The notes under the pieces are model-generated. The model did not search any database. It saw only the letters and a program-made list of their open reading frames with translations, and was not told the DNA's origin. A DNA stretch of 9,525 nt from an uncultured Oscillospiraceae bacterium. Its GTDB lineage: Bacteria > Bacillota > Clostridia > Oscillospirales > Oscillospiraceae. Of the stretch, positions 1-6,135 are shown piece by piece. Both the position numbers and the translations under genes were made by a program. Numbering within the stretch: the stretch's first letter is position 1; each line of letters begins with the position of its first letter. Location of the stretch: positions 1 through 9,525 of the forward strand of contig CAKTOJ010000063.1 in assembly GCA_934589665.1 (NCBI GenBank), in the 5' to 3' direction.

Positions 1-69
1 TTGCGGAGGATGGAGAGCTGAATTTGCCGCCCATAGGGCAGCTTATGTGTCCGTCAGGAGAGGATAGCG
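1..69. mobile_element. Probable right end of a skin-type element interrupting sigK (partial, cut by window edge)
   Basis: The 69 bases left of the AATGA at 70-74 do not encode the sigma-factor region that should precede the sigK 3' part (the usual '...YAARCIE' stretch) in any forward frame. The sigK frame has stops at 19-21 and 34-36. One other frame is open from the left edge and ends in the TGA formed by the AATGA itself (72-74); another is open until 65-67. No recombinase gene is visible, because only the extreme end would be inside the window. A small dyad, GCCC-ATA-GGGC, lies at 29-39. Assigning this to a skin-type element is inferred from the abrupt loss of homology at the expected site. 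The alternative is a degraded sigK or a different insertion. Confidence 0.6.
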
Positions 70-74
70 AATGA
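70..74 (+). other. Candidate recombination core (AATGA) of the split sigK gene
   Basis: AATGA supplies the Asn codon and the first two bases of the Glu codon in the conserved sigma-K segment N-E-I-L-M-Y. Recognisable sigma-factor sequence starts here and is absent immediately to the left. From memory, the Bacillus subtilis skin element recombines at a 5-bp AATGA repeat at this same point in sigK. The match to that core and position is the main reason for this call. The partner copy would lie outside the window. Confidence 0.6.
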
Positions 75-432
75 AATCCTCATGTATTTCCGCAGCCGCA
101 GAAAATTGCAGGGCGAGGTCTCCTTGTCTGACTCCATTGAAACGGATCAGGATGGCAACGCACTCATGCTCATGGACGTCGTCGGGGTGGATGATACGAT
201 GTTCTCTGATCTTCAGGACAAGGAGGATGGCGCGCTGGTCCGCCGCCTTGTGCGGGAGTGCCTGACGGACCGGGAGCGCGAGATCATTACGCTGCGTTAC
301 GGACTTGGCGGTGGTATGCCGCGCACACAGCGTGAGATTGCCGTCAAGCTGGGTATCTCGCGGAGCTATGTATCGCGCATCGAGAAACGGGCGCTGGAAA
401 AGCTGGAGGAGGCGCTCGGAGGACGGGAATGA
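70..432 (+). CDS. sigK: RNA polymerase sigma-K factor, C-terminal part (split gene, spoIIIC-like fragment)
   Basis: Sigma-K is the late mother-cell sigma factor of sporulation and directs coat and maturation genes. This fragment encodes about 120 residues, beginning NEILMYFRSRRKLQGEVSL (end of region 2 and start of region 3). It then carries region 4 with LTDREREIITLRYGL and the helix-turn-helix segment TQREIAVKLGISRSYVSRIE, which is closer to sigma-K than to sigma-E. The N-terminal half (core binding, -10 recognition) is missing. The frame is closed upstream by stops at 34-36 and 19-21, and the only ATG near the start (82) lacks a ribosome binding site. The fragment is therefore unlikely to be useful alone; it would be joined to the 5' half by DNA excision at AATGA. 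A bidirectional terminator follows the stop. The alternative is a plain pseudogene, but region 4 is intact and uninterrupted. Confidence 0.85.
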   Translation, partial: NEILMYFRSRRKLQGEVSLSDSIETDQDGNALMLMDVVGVDDTMFSDLQDKEDGALVRRLVRECLTDREREIITLRYGLGGGMPRTQREIAVKLGISRSYVSRIEKRALEKLEEALGGRE

Positions 433-437
433 GATAA

Positions 438-480
438 AAAGCGTCCCGCTTTGCGAAAATTCTGCAAAGCGGGACGCTTT
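438..480. terminator. Bidirectional rho-independent terminator between sigK and trpB2
   Basis: A perfect 17-bp inverted repeat, AAAGCGTCCCGCTTTGC at 438-454 and its complement at 464-480, flanks a 9-nt loop. On the minus strand the stem is followed by TTTTT-rich sequence, so it terminates trpB2 well. On the plus strand the tail is only three T. It sits between the two convergent stop codons (432 and 504). Confidence 0.9.
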
Positions 481-503
481 CAAGCATGGTGGGGAAAATC
501 CGG

Positions 504-1874
504 TCAGACCTTGGGGAGCGTGGCGAAGCTGGCCGCAAGCTCTTCGTCGGTGGGAATATAATCGTCCATTTTACCGTCATTGAACTTTTCGTAGGCGACC
601 ATATCGAAATAGCCGGTGCCGGTCAGGCCGAAGACAATGGTCTTTTCCTCGCCGGTCTCGCGGCACTTGACGGCCTCGTCAATGGCGGCGCGGATGGCGT
701 GGCTGCTCTCGGGTGCGGGGAGGATGCCTTCAGTGCGGGCGAAATACTCCGCCGCTTCAAAAACGGAGGTCTGCGGAACGGAAACGGCCTCCATCATGCC
801 GTCGTGGTAGAGCTGGGAGAGGATGGAGCTCATGCCGTGATAGCGCAGGCCGCCGGCATGGTTGGGTGCGGGGATGAAGCCGCTGCCGAGGGTGTACATT
901 TTGGCGAGCGGGCAGACCTTGCCGGTGTCGCAGAAGTCATAGGCGAATTTGCCGCGCGTGAGGCTGGGGCAGGAGGCGGGCTCAACGGCGATGAAGCGGT
1001 AGTCCGCCTCGCCGCGGAGCTTTTCACCCATAAACGGTGCGATCAGGCCGCCGAGGTTCGAGCCGCCGCCGGCGCAGCCGATGATGATATCGGGCTTGAC
1101 GCCGTACTTATCCATGGCTGCCTTGGCTTCCAGACCGATGACGCTTTGGTGCAGCAGAACCTGATTGAGCACGCTGCCAAGCACATAGCGGTAGCCGGGC
1201 GTGGAGGTGGCGGCCTCTACGGCCTCGCTGATCGCACAGCCGAGGGAGCCGGTGGTGCCGGGATGCTCGGCGAGGATCTTGCGGCCGATGGCGGTGGTTT
1301 CGGAGGGCGAAGGGGTGACGGATGCGCCGTAGGTGCGCATGACCTCGCGGCGGAAGGGCTTCTGCTCATAGGAGACCTTGACCATGTAGACCTTGCAGTC
1401 CAGTCCCAGATAGGCGCAGGCCATGCTCAGTGCCGTGCCCCACTGGCCGGCGCCGGTCTCGGTCGTCACGCCCTTGAGACTCTGATTCTTGGCGTAATAG
1501 GCCTGTGCGATGGCGGAGTTGAGCTTGTGGCTGCCGGAGGTGTTGTTGCCCTCAAATTTATAATAAATCTTCGCGGGTGTTTTCAGCTTTTCCTCCAGAC
1601 AGTAGGCGCGCACGAGCGGCGAAGGACGGTACATCTTGTAAAAGTCCTGAATTTCCTGCGGAATGGGATAGAAAGCAGTGTCGTTGTCCAGTTCCTGACG
1701 GATCAGTTCGTCGCAGAAAACGCCGGAGAGCTCCTGCGCTGTCATGGGCTCGAGCGTGCCGGGGTTGAGCAGCGGCGCGGGCTTGTTTTTCATATCCGCG
1801 CGAAGATTGTACCAGGCCTTGGGCATCTCGCTCTCTTCGAGATAGATCTTGTAAGGGATTTTTTCGTTTGCCAT
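504..1874 (-). CDS. trpB: Tryptophan synthase beta chain, TrpB2 type (PLP enzyme)
   Basis: The 456-residue product is a PLP-dependent beta-chain enzyme that condenses indole with serine to give tryptophan in the cytoplasm. It belongs to the longer TrpB2 branch, which typically has an extended N-terminus and is not tied to a TrpA partner. Visible features are the Schiff-base lysine K117 in NNTSGSHKLNSA, the catalytic Glu E139 in TTETGAGQWG (22 residues later, the same spacing as in TrpB1), and the phosphate-binding GCAGGGSNLGG. The start at 1874 is chosen because AAGGAG lies at 1881-1886 with good spacing and homology starts at once; the frame stays open upstream only through the T-box leader. 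No other trp gene adjoins it. The tryptophan T-box upstream supports a role in tryptophan supply, perhaps by salvage of indole. Family assignment is firm; the physiological role is inferred. Confidence 0.95.
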   Translation of the reverse strand: MANEKIPYKIYLEESEMPKAWYNLRADMKNKPAPLLNPGTLEPMTAQELSGVFCDELIRQELDNDTAFYPIPQEIQDFYKMYRPSPLVRAYCLEEKLKTPAKIYYKFEGNNTSGSHKLNSAIAQAYYAKNQSLKGVTTETGAGQWGTALSMACAYLGLDCKVYMVKVSYEQKPFRREVMRTYGASVTPSPSETTAIGRKILAEHPGTTGSLGCAISEAVEAATSTPGYRYVLGSVLNQVLLHQSVIGLEAKAAMDKYGVKPDIIIGCAGGGSNLGGLIAPFMGEKLRGEADYRFIAVEPASCPSLTRGKFAYDFCDTGKVCPLAKMYTLGSGFIPAPNHAGGLRYHGMSSILSQLYHDGMMEAVSVPQTSVFEAAEYFARTEGILPAPESSHAIRAAIDEAVKCRETGEEKTIVFGLTGTGYFDMVAYEKFNDGKMDDYIPTDEELAASFATLPKV

Positions 1875-1900
1875 GTTCGGCTCCTTTCTTCTGGGGACGG

Positions 1901-1953
1901 AAAAACAAAAACTCCCGTCCCACAACAAATAAGCATTTGCTGGGACAGGAGTT
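1901..1953 (-). terminator. T-box attenuator terminator upstream of trpB2
   Basis: On the minus strand AACTCCTGTCCCA (1953-1941) pairs with TGGGACGGGAGTT (1922-1910 region), giving about 13 bp with one G-U pair. It is followed by TTTTTGTTTTT. The 5' arm overlaps the sequence just after the T-box motif, so formation would be mutually exclusive with the antiterminator. It lies about 27 nt before the trpB2 start codon. Confidence 0.92.
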
Positions 1954-2192
1954 GGTTCCTGCGGTGCCACCCGGCTTGACGCGTCGTCGGACGCATCCAC
2001 TTTCGCACACAAATCATGTGCCGGCCTTTGTTTACGGAGAGCCTTGCTCCGTCGCACATACTTCGGGAGATCGCTCCCGTTTCCGCTTGCCCTCGGAAGT
2101 CCATTCCGCCCCGGCTTGTTCTGCCGCGCTCTCACCACCCGCGGCTCGCTTTGAGAAAAGGATCGGACCGTACTCACTCTTCCTCAACGGTT
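1901..2192 (-). promoter_or_regulatory. T-box riboswitch, tryptophan-specific, controlling trpB2
   Basis: The leader RNA senses uncharged tRNA and prevents premature termination. On the minus strand the T-box motif CCGGGTGGCACCGC is at 1974-1961, directly before the attenuator. Near the 5' end are GAGGAAGAGTGAGTACGG (stem I base/K-turn-like) and GGTGGTGAGAGC. The likely specifier loop reads GAATGGACTTC, with TGG (Trp) at 2103-2101 followed by the usual purine. The T-box bulge TGGC would pair with a tRNA ending GCCA; tRNA-Trp normally has discriminator G, so the bulge independently fits tryptophan. The class is certain from motifs plus terminator. The specifier was read by eye without folding. 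About 290 nt long, typical for the class. Confidence 0.95.
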
Positions 2193-2198
2193 TAGCAC

Positions 2199-2227
2199 AG
2201 TGTAGCATAGAAGTTCTCGCCTGTCAA
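2199..2227 (-). promoter_or_regulatory. Promoter of the trpB2 T-box transcript
   Basis: Minus strand TTGACA (2227-2222), a 17-nt spacer and TACACT (2204-2199), with a TGC extended -10. This is a vegetative-type promoter placing the transcript start near 2192, immediately before T-box stem I. Confidence 0.85.
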
Positions 2228-2293
2228 TCGGATAAATATGTGCAATTTCCGCACTGCTCGGCGAAATCGTTTATCCATCATGCATAAAAATGA

Positions 2294-2321
2294 AAAAGAG
2301 ACGGCTCCGGCCGTCTCTTTT
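2294..2321. terminator. Rho-independent terminator downstream of trmD
   Basis: AAAAGAGACGGC (2294-2305) and its complement (2310-2321) flank a 4-nt loop. On the minus strand the stem is followed by a T-rich stretch. It begins nine bases past the trmD stop codon and closes the rimM-trmD transcript. Confidence 0.9.
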
Positions 2322-2329
2322 CTGCCTCT

Positions 2330-3139
2330 TTACTGCTCTCCGCCGGCCCCGTCGGTATCCGGCACGGGCGCTTGGGCGGCAAGCTGCTGCGCGGCCTCCG
2401 CCTTCGCTTCGGCAAGAAGTCTGCGATCCCCTTTGGTTTTGCAGCGGCTCTCATCGAATTGTGCCCAGAGGTCGGGACGGCGGAGCATCGTGCGAATGTA
2501 GCTCTGTTTTCTGCGCCATTTTTCCACGTTGCCGTGGTGGCCGGAAAGCAGCACGTCGGGAACTCTTCTGCCGTGCCATTCGTCGGGGCGGGAATACTGC
2601 GGGTACTCCAGCAGCCCGTCCCAGTGCGACTCCTCCATGAAGCACTCTTCGCCGGGGAGTACGCCCGGCACCATACGGCACACTGCGTCCGCAAGCGCCA
2701 TGGCGGGGATCTCACCGCCAGTGACAACAAAGTCGCCCATGCTGATCTCTTCGTCCACGCATTCATCGATGAAGCGCTGGTCGATGCCTTCGTAGTGGCC
2801 GCAGACGAGGATCAGGTGGTCGTAGTGCTCCTTGAGCTCCCGCGCGACACCCTGTGTAAAGGTGCGCCCGCAGGGAGAGAGGTAGATGGTGTGCCCTCTG
2901 GAGCCGGTCTCCTCGCACACATGCGCCCAGCAGCGGTAGAGCGGGTCGGCCTGCATCACCGCGCCGCGCCCGCCGCCGTAGGGATAGTCATCCACCTGCA
3001 TCTGCTTATTGGTGGTGAAATTCCGGATCTGGTGGGTCTTAATGGTGATGTACCCGCGCTCCTGCGCGCGGCCAAGGATGCTTGCGTTCATCATTGCGTC
3101 CACCGCGTCGGGGAAGAGCGTTAAAATATCAATCCGCAT
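2330..3139 (-). CDS. trmD: tRNA (guanine-N1-)-methyltransferase TrmD
   Basis: TrmD methylates G37 next to the anticodon using S-adenosylmethionine and prevents +1 frameshifting. The 269-residue product starts MRIDILTLFP. It shows YPYGGGRGAVMQADPL (52-67), LVCGHYEGIDQRF (111-123) and EISMGDFVVTGGE (131-143), the conserved segments of the trefoil-knot SAM site, followed by the small C-terminal tRNA-binding domain. The tail after about residue 240 is rich in Ala and Glu and makes the protein some 20 residues longer than usual. The start overlaps the rimM stop by 11 nt, so the two genes are translationally coupled. A strong terminator follows. Identification is secure. Confidence 0.97.
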   Translation of the reverse strand: MRIDILTLFPDAVDAMMNASILGRAQERGYITIKTHQIRNFTTNKQMQVDDYPYGGGRGAVMQADPLYRCWAHVCEETGSRGHTIYLSPCGRTFTQGVARELKEHYDHLILVCGHYEGIDQRFIDECVDEEISMGDFVVTGGEIPAMALADAVCRMVPGVLPGEECFMEESHWDGLLEYPQYSRPDEWHGRRVPDVLLSGHHGNVEKWRRKQSYIRTMLRRPDLWAQFDESRCKTKGDRRLLAEAKAEAAQQLAAQAPVPDTDGAGGEQ

Positions 3140-3674
3140 TGGTTTCCAGCCCCTCGATCATTTTGACATAGATCTCGCGCTTATCCGCATCGATATCCGT
3201 GATGAAAATGTTTTCCACCGCAGGGATGAGATAACACTTCTCCGGCCCGCGGACCTTATAGAGCTTGTGGGCGGGGTAGGTGAGCACATCCTCGACCACG
3301 CCGATATAGCGGTGGATGAAGTCCTCGTAGACCTCCATGCCGATGATCTCCGCGTCGAGGAATTCGCCCTTTTTCAGCTGGACTTCGCTGCGCCGGATGG
3401 AGAGGATCTTTGTTTTCAGCCCCTCGGCGGCGGTCATGTCGTCCCAGCCGGGGAAGTGCATGAGCACCATCTCGCCCTGTACGCGCCGGTCGGTGGGGCG
3501 GAACTGTGTGCCGTCCATATAAAGCGCCTTGAAGCCGGCAAGCTGCGCGGGCGTCACGTCCCACGGCTGAACCTTCACATCGCCCTTTACGCCGTGCGTG
3601 TTGACGATCTGGCCGACCTCGATGAATTCAGGTGCCGCAGACTTGGCCGGCTTACCCTTGGAAAAGATACCCAT
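3129..3674 (-). CDS. rimM: Ribosome maturation factor RimM
   Basis: RimM assists 30S head assembly by binding S19. The 181-residue product has the N-terminal beta-barrel domain opening with EVGQIVNTHGVKGDVKVQPW and a C-terminal PRC-barrel domain with IIGMEVYEDF, GVVEDVLTYPAHKLY and YLIPAVENIFITDID. The length is normal, apart from a roughly 15-residue Lys/Ser/Ala leader before the domain. AAGGAGGT at 3689-3682 sets the start at 3674. It is first in a two-gene operon with trmD. The common neighbours rpsP and rplS are not adjacent here. Confidence 0.95.
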   Translation of the reverse strand: MGIFSKGKPAKSAAPEFIEVGQIVNTHGVKGDVKVQPWDVTPAQLAGFKALYMDGTQFRPTDRRVQGEMVLMHFPGWDDMTAAEGLKTKILSIRRSEVQLKKGEFLDAEIIGMEVYEDFIHRYIGVVEDVLTYPAHKLYKVRGPEKCYLIPAVENIFITDIDADKREIYVKMIEGLETNAD

Positions 3675-3711
3675 AGCGGGGACCTCCTTATATGTCTGAA
3701 CGTTTTTTCAC

Positions 3712-3740
3712 AGTATAACCGAAAACCGCCGCGAGGGCAA
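3712..3740 (-). promoter_or_regulatory. Promoter of rimM-trmD
   Basis: Minus strand TTGCCC (3740-3735), a 17-nt spacer and TATACT (3717-3712), about 40 nt upstream of the rimM start. It lies back to back with the iscR promoter, whose -35 is at 3761. Confidence 0.75.
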
Positions 3741-3760
3741 GTGCCGTTTTGCGCCGGCGC

Positions 3761-3790
3761 TTGACGGCGGCGCGGCCTTTGTGCTATAAC
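3761..3790 (+). promoter_or_regulatory. Promoter of the iscR-like regulator gene
   Basis: TTGACG (3761-3766), an 18-nt spacer and TATAAC (3785-3790), about 40 nt before the start codon. A near-copy of the half-site found at the nifS promoter (AAAACATG at 3805-3812, 7 of 8 matching) lies between the promoter and the ribosome binding site. It might serve autoregulation, but a single site is weak evidence. Confidence 0.65.
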
Positions 3791-3828
3791 ATGGGACAGA
3801 ATGAAAAACATGCTCAGGAGGTATGGAT

Positions 3829-4251
3829 ATGCTCATTTCCACCAAGGGACGCTACGCGCTGCGCGTGATGCTGGAGCTGTCGCAGAATGTGGAGGGCTAT
3901 ATGCCGCTGCCGTACATTGCCCAGCGGCAGGAGATTTCGGAAAAATATCTGGAAAGCATCATTTCGATGCTCGTTAAGGCGAAAATGGTGGAGGGCCAGC
4001 GCGGAAAGGGCGGCGGCTACCGCCTCAGCCGCAAGCCGGAGGAATACTCCGTGGGCGAGATCCTGCGCTGCGCGGAGGGCTCGCTTGCGCCGGTGTCCTG
4101 CTTGATGGGGGAGAATACCTGCCCGCGTGCAGGAAAATGCAAATCACTGCCCGTGTGGGAGAAGCTGGATGAGCTCATCAACGATTATCTTGACAGCGTC
4201 ACACTCTCAGACGTGCTAAGCCAGAGCGGCGGGGACACCTGCGGCATCTGA
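3829..4251 (+). CDS. iscR: Rrf2-family transcriptional regulator, IscR-like
   Basis: The 140-residue product is a DNA-binding regulator of the Rrf2 family. Residues 1-65 form the winged helix-turn-helix (start MLISTKGRYALRVMLEL, recognition segment EISEKYLESIISMLVKAKMV, wing GQRGKGGGYRLSR). Cysteines C91, C98 and C104 match in number and nearly in position the three [2Fe-2S] ligands of Escherichia coli IscR, so it probably senses cluster status. The start at 3829 is preferred over the ATG at 3823, because AGGAGG at 3816-3821 sits 7 nt before the former and only 1 nt before the latter. It lies directly upstream of nifS-nifU and is the obvious candidate to control them. A CymR-type cysteine regulator is the main alternative, but the three-Cys arrangement favours IscR. 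Confidence 0.92.
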   Translation: MLISTKGRYALRVMLELSQNVEGYMPLPYIAQRQEISEKYLESIISMLVKAKMVEGQRGKGGGYRLSRKPEEYSVGEILRCAEGSLAPVSCLMGENTCPRAGKCKSLPVWEKLDELINDYLDSVTLSDVLSQSGGDTCGI

Positions 4252-4262
4252 AGGCGCGATTC

Positions 4263-4282
4263 GCCGCCGGAAACACGGCGGC
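4263..4282 (+). other. GC-rich hairpin after iscR without a U tract
   Basis: GCCGCCG (4263-4269) pairs with CGGCGGC (4276-4282) around a 6-nt loop, 11 nt past the iscR stop. It is followed by AAAAAAATATTTAT rather than a T run, so it is not a standard terminator in this direction. It may pause or stabilise the iscR mRNA, and some read-through into nifS is possible. Confidence 0.5.
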
Positions 4283-4293
4283 AAAAAAATATT

Positions 4294-4340
4294 TATAAAA
4301 CATATTGACAAAGTATGTTTTCTGGTGTATATAAAACATA
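4294..4340 (+). promoter_or_regulatory. Candidate Rrf2/IscR operator: three half-sites over the nifS promoter
   Basis: An 11-bp direct repeat, TATAAAACATA, occurs at 4294-4304 and 4330-4340, with the inverted half TATGTTTT at 4314-4321 between them. The first and second copies form an inverted repeat (AAAACATA, 9-nt gap, TATGTTTT) that covers the -35. The third covers the region just after the -10. A protein bound here would block the promoter. The arrangement is seen directly; linking it to the adjacent IscR-like protein is inference. Confidence 0.65.
4305..4333 (+). promoter_or_regulatory. Promoter of nifS-nifU
   Basis: A consensus TTGACA (4305-4310), a 17-nt spacer and TATATA (4328-4333). 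The untranslated leader is about 145 nt, and includes small hairpins such as CCCGC-N5-GCGGG at 4423-4437, with no recognised riboswitch. Confidence 0.8.
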
Positions 4341-4486
4341 CAAAACAAGTAGGCGATAAAACAAACCGGCCCGGCTCTGCTTTGGAAGAGCACGGCGCCG
4401 AGGATCATCGTGACGATCCTGCCCCGCTGTTTGCGGGAGCTGGAGAAAAGAGAAAATACAAAAGAGATCCACAAGGAGGACTACCA

Positions 4487-5674
4487 ATGACTGTTTACGC
4501 GGACAATGCGGCAACCACTAAAATGAGCCGCACCGCCATCGACGCGATGCTGCCTTATATGGAGACGATCTACGGCAACCCCTCCAGCCTGCACAGCGTT
4601 GGGCAGCGTGCGGCGGAAGCGCTCGCTGCTGCCCGCGAGACGGTGTCGGAGTGTCTGGGCTGCTCGCCCAAGGAAATTTATTTCACCTCCGGCGGCAGCG
4701 AGGCGGACAATCAGGCGATCATCTCCGCCGCCCGTATCGGTGAGCGGAAAGGGAAGAAGCACATCATCTCCACAGCCTTTGAGCACCATGCCGTGCTCCA
4801 CACGCTCAAGAAGCTGGAAAAGGAAGGCTTTGAGATTGAGCTTCTGCCGGTCGGCCCGACCGGCACGATCACTGCACAGCAGGTCGCGGATGCCATCCGT
4901 CCGGACACCTGCCTTGTTACGGTGATGTATGCCAACAACGAGATCGGCTCCATTCTGCCGATCGCGGAGATCGGTAGGGTCTGCCATGAAAAGGGTGTAC
5001 TGTTTCACACGGACGCCGTGCAGGCGACGGGCCATCTGCACATCAATGTCAAGGAAGAAAACATTGACATGCTCTCGCTCTCCGGCCACAAGTTTCACGG
5101 CCCGAAGGGTGTGGGCGCGCTCTATGCCCGTCAGGGCATCCCTCTGACGAACATCATTGAGGGCGGCGCACAGGAGCGCGGCAAGCGCGCGGGCACGGAG
5201 AATATCCCTGGCATCGTCGGCATGGCCGCGGCGCTCAAGGAGGCCTGCGAGCATATTGACGAGAACGCGAAGAAGGTTTCCGCGCTGCGTGACCGGCTGA
5301 TTGAGGGGCTTTCCAAGATCTCCCACAGCGCGCTCAACGGCGATCCGGTCAACCGTCTGCCCGGCAATGTGAGCTTCTGCTTTGAGGGCATCGAGGGCGA
5401 GAGTCTTCTTCTGCTGCTTGACGCGGCAGGTATCTGTGCGTCCTCCGGCAGTGCCTGCACCTCCGGCTCGCTCGATCCCAGCCATGTTCTGCTGGCGATC
5501 GGCCGCCCGCACGAGGTCGCGCACGGCTCGCTGCGGCTGAGCCTGTGCGAGTGGAACACAGAGGAAGAGGTTGACCACATTCTTGCCGAGGTTCCGCGCG
5601 TGGTGGAATACCTGCGCGATATGTCCCCGATGTGGAAAGATCTTATCAGCGGCAAAAAGCAGTTTATCCTGTAA
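4487..5674 (+). CDS. nifS: Cysteine desulfurase, NifS/IscS family
   Basis: This PLP enzyme takes sulfur from L-cysteine as an enzyme persulfide and passes it to the scaffold for iron-sulfur cluster building. The 395-residue product begins MTVYADNAATTKMS. It carries YGNPSSLHSVG (29-39), TSGGSEADN (67-75), the PLP lysine K202 in SLSGHKFHGPKG, QERGKRAGTEN (229-239) and the persulfide cysteine C324 in ASSGSACTSG. It ends in an extended tail, normal for NifS types. The start at 4487 is set by AAGGAGGA at 4473-4480; an upstream in-frame ATG (4325) lies inside the promoter and is excluded. nifU follows after 13 nt, its ribosome binding site overlapping the nifS stop. No nitrogenase structural genes are visible, so the role is taken as general cluster assembly. 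Confidence 0.97.
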   Translation: MTVYADNAATTKMSRTAIDAMLPYMETIYGNPSSLHSVGQRAAEALAAARETVSECLGCSPKEIYFTSGGSEADNQAIISAARIGERKGKKHIISTAFEHHAVLHTLKKLEKEGFEIELLPVGPTGTITAQQVADAIRPDTCLVTVMYANNEIGSILPIAEIGRVCHEKGVLFHTDAVQATGHLHINVKEENIDMLSLSGHKFHGPKGVGALYARQGIPLTNIIEGGAQERGKRAGTENIPGIVGMAAALKEACEHIDENAKKVSALRDRLIEGLSKISHSALNGDPVNRLPGNVSFCFEGIEGESLLLLLDAAGICASSGSACTSGSLDPSHVLLAIGRPHEVAHGSLRLSLCEWNTEEEVDHILAEVPRVVEYLRDMSPMWKDLISGKKQFIL

Positions 5675-5687
5675 GGAGGAATAGAAA

Positions 5688-6125
5688 ATGGCTTTGTATA
5701 CGGATACGGTAATGGATCATTTCATGAACCCGCGCAATGTCGGCGAGATCGCCGATGCGGACGGCGTCGGCGAGGTTGGCAACGCCAAGTGCGGCGACAT
5801 CATGAAGATGTACCTGAAGATCAAGGATAATCGCATTGAGGACGTCAAGTTCGAGACGTTCGGCTGCGGCAGCGCCATTGCATCGAGCTCCATGGCCACC
5901 GAGATGGTCAAGGGCAAAACGGTGGACGAGGCGCTGGCTGTGACGAACAAGCAGGTCGTTGACGCGCTCGGCGGACTGCCGGCGCACAAGCTGCACTGCA
6001 GCGTTCTGGCCGTGGAGTCCATCAAGGCGGCGGTCAAGGACTATTACGACAAGAACGGCATCGAATACGACCACTCCAAGTTCCCCGACTGCGGGAGCTG
6101 TGAGGGCGGCTGCCACATGGTGTAA
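5688..6125 (+). CDS. nifU: Iron-sulfur cluster assembly scaffold, NifU/IscU family
   Basis: The scaffold builds clusters from NifS-derived sulfur and iron and hands them to apoproteins. The 145-residue product has the three scaffold cysteines: C35 in GNAKCGDIM, C60 in FGCGSAIASSS and C104 in LHCSVLA. D37, next to the first cysteine, is the residue known to affect cluster release. Unlike the minimal IscU, it ends in an extra Cys cluster, DCGSCEGGCHMV (C135, C138, C142), which could hold metal. The later ferredoxin and Nfu domains of full-length NifU are absent, as expected for Clostridia. AAGGAGGA at 5673-5680 provides the ribosome binding site. It forms an operon with nifS and is followed by a strong terminator. 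Confidence 0.96.
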   Translation: MALYTDTVMDHFMNPRNVGEIADADGVGEVGNAKCGDIMKMYLKIKDNRIEDVKFETFGCGSAIASSSMATEMVKGKTVDEALAVTNKQVVDALGGLPAHKLHCSVLAVESIKAAVKDYYDKNGIEYDHSKFPDCGSCEGGCHMV

Positions 6126-6135
6126 ACAAGAGAAG

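Noticed and set aside
70..432. Assigning the sigma fragment to sigma-E instead of sigma-K
   Set aside because: The region 4 segment TQREIAVKLGISRSYVSRIEKRAL follows sigma-K wording, and the gene break lies at the known sigma-K interruption point.
486..1979. Long 497-codon plus-strand open frame opposite trpB2
   Set aside because: It is antisense to a clear PLP enzyme, gives a low-complexity Gly/Ala/Val-rich translation with no motif, and has no ribosome binding site; an artefact of GC-rich codon use.
504..2177. TrpB2 reading extended by 101 codons upstream to 2177
   Set aside because: The extra region is the T-box leader RNA, the ATG at 1874 has a good ribosome binding site, and TrpB2 homology starts there.
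4263..4282. Hairpin after iscR as a rho-independent terminator
   Set aside because: It is followed by an A run, not a T run, in the direction of transcription; kept only as a hairpin.
4481..5578. 365-codon minus-strand open frame opposite nifS
   Set aside because: A shadow of the NifS coding sequence, with no motif and no credible start.
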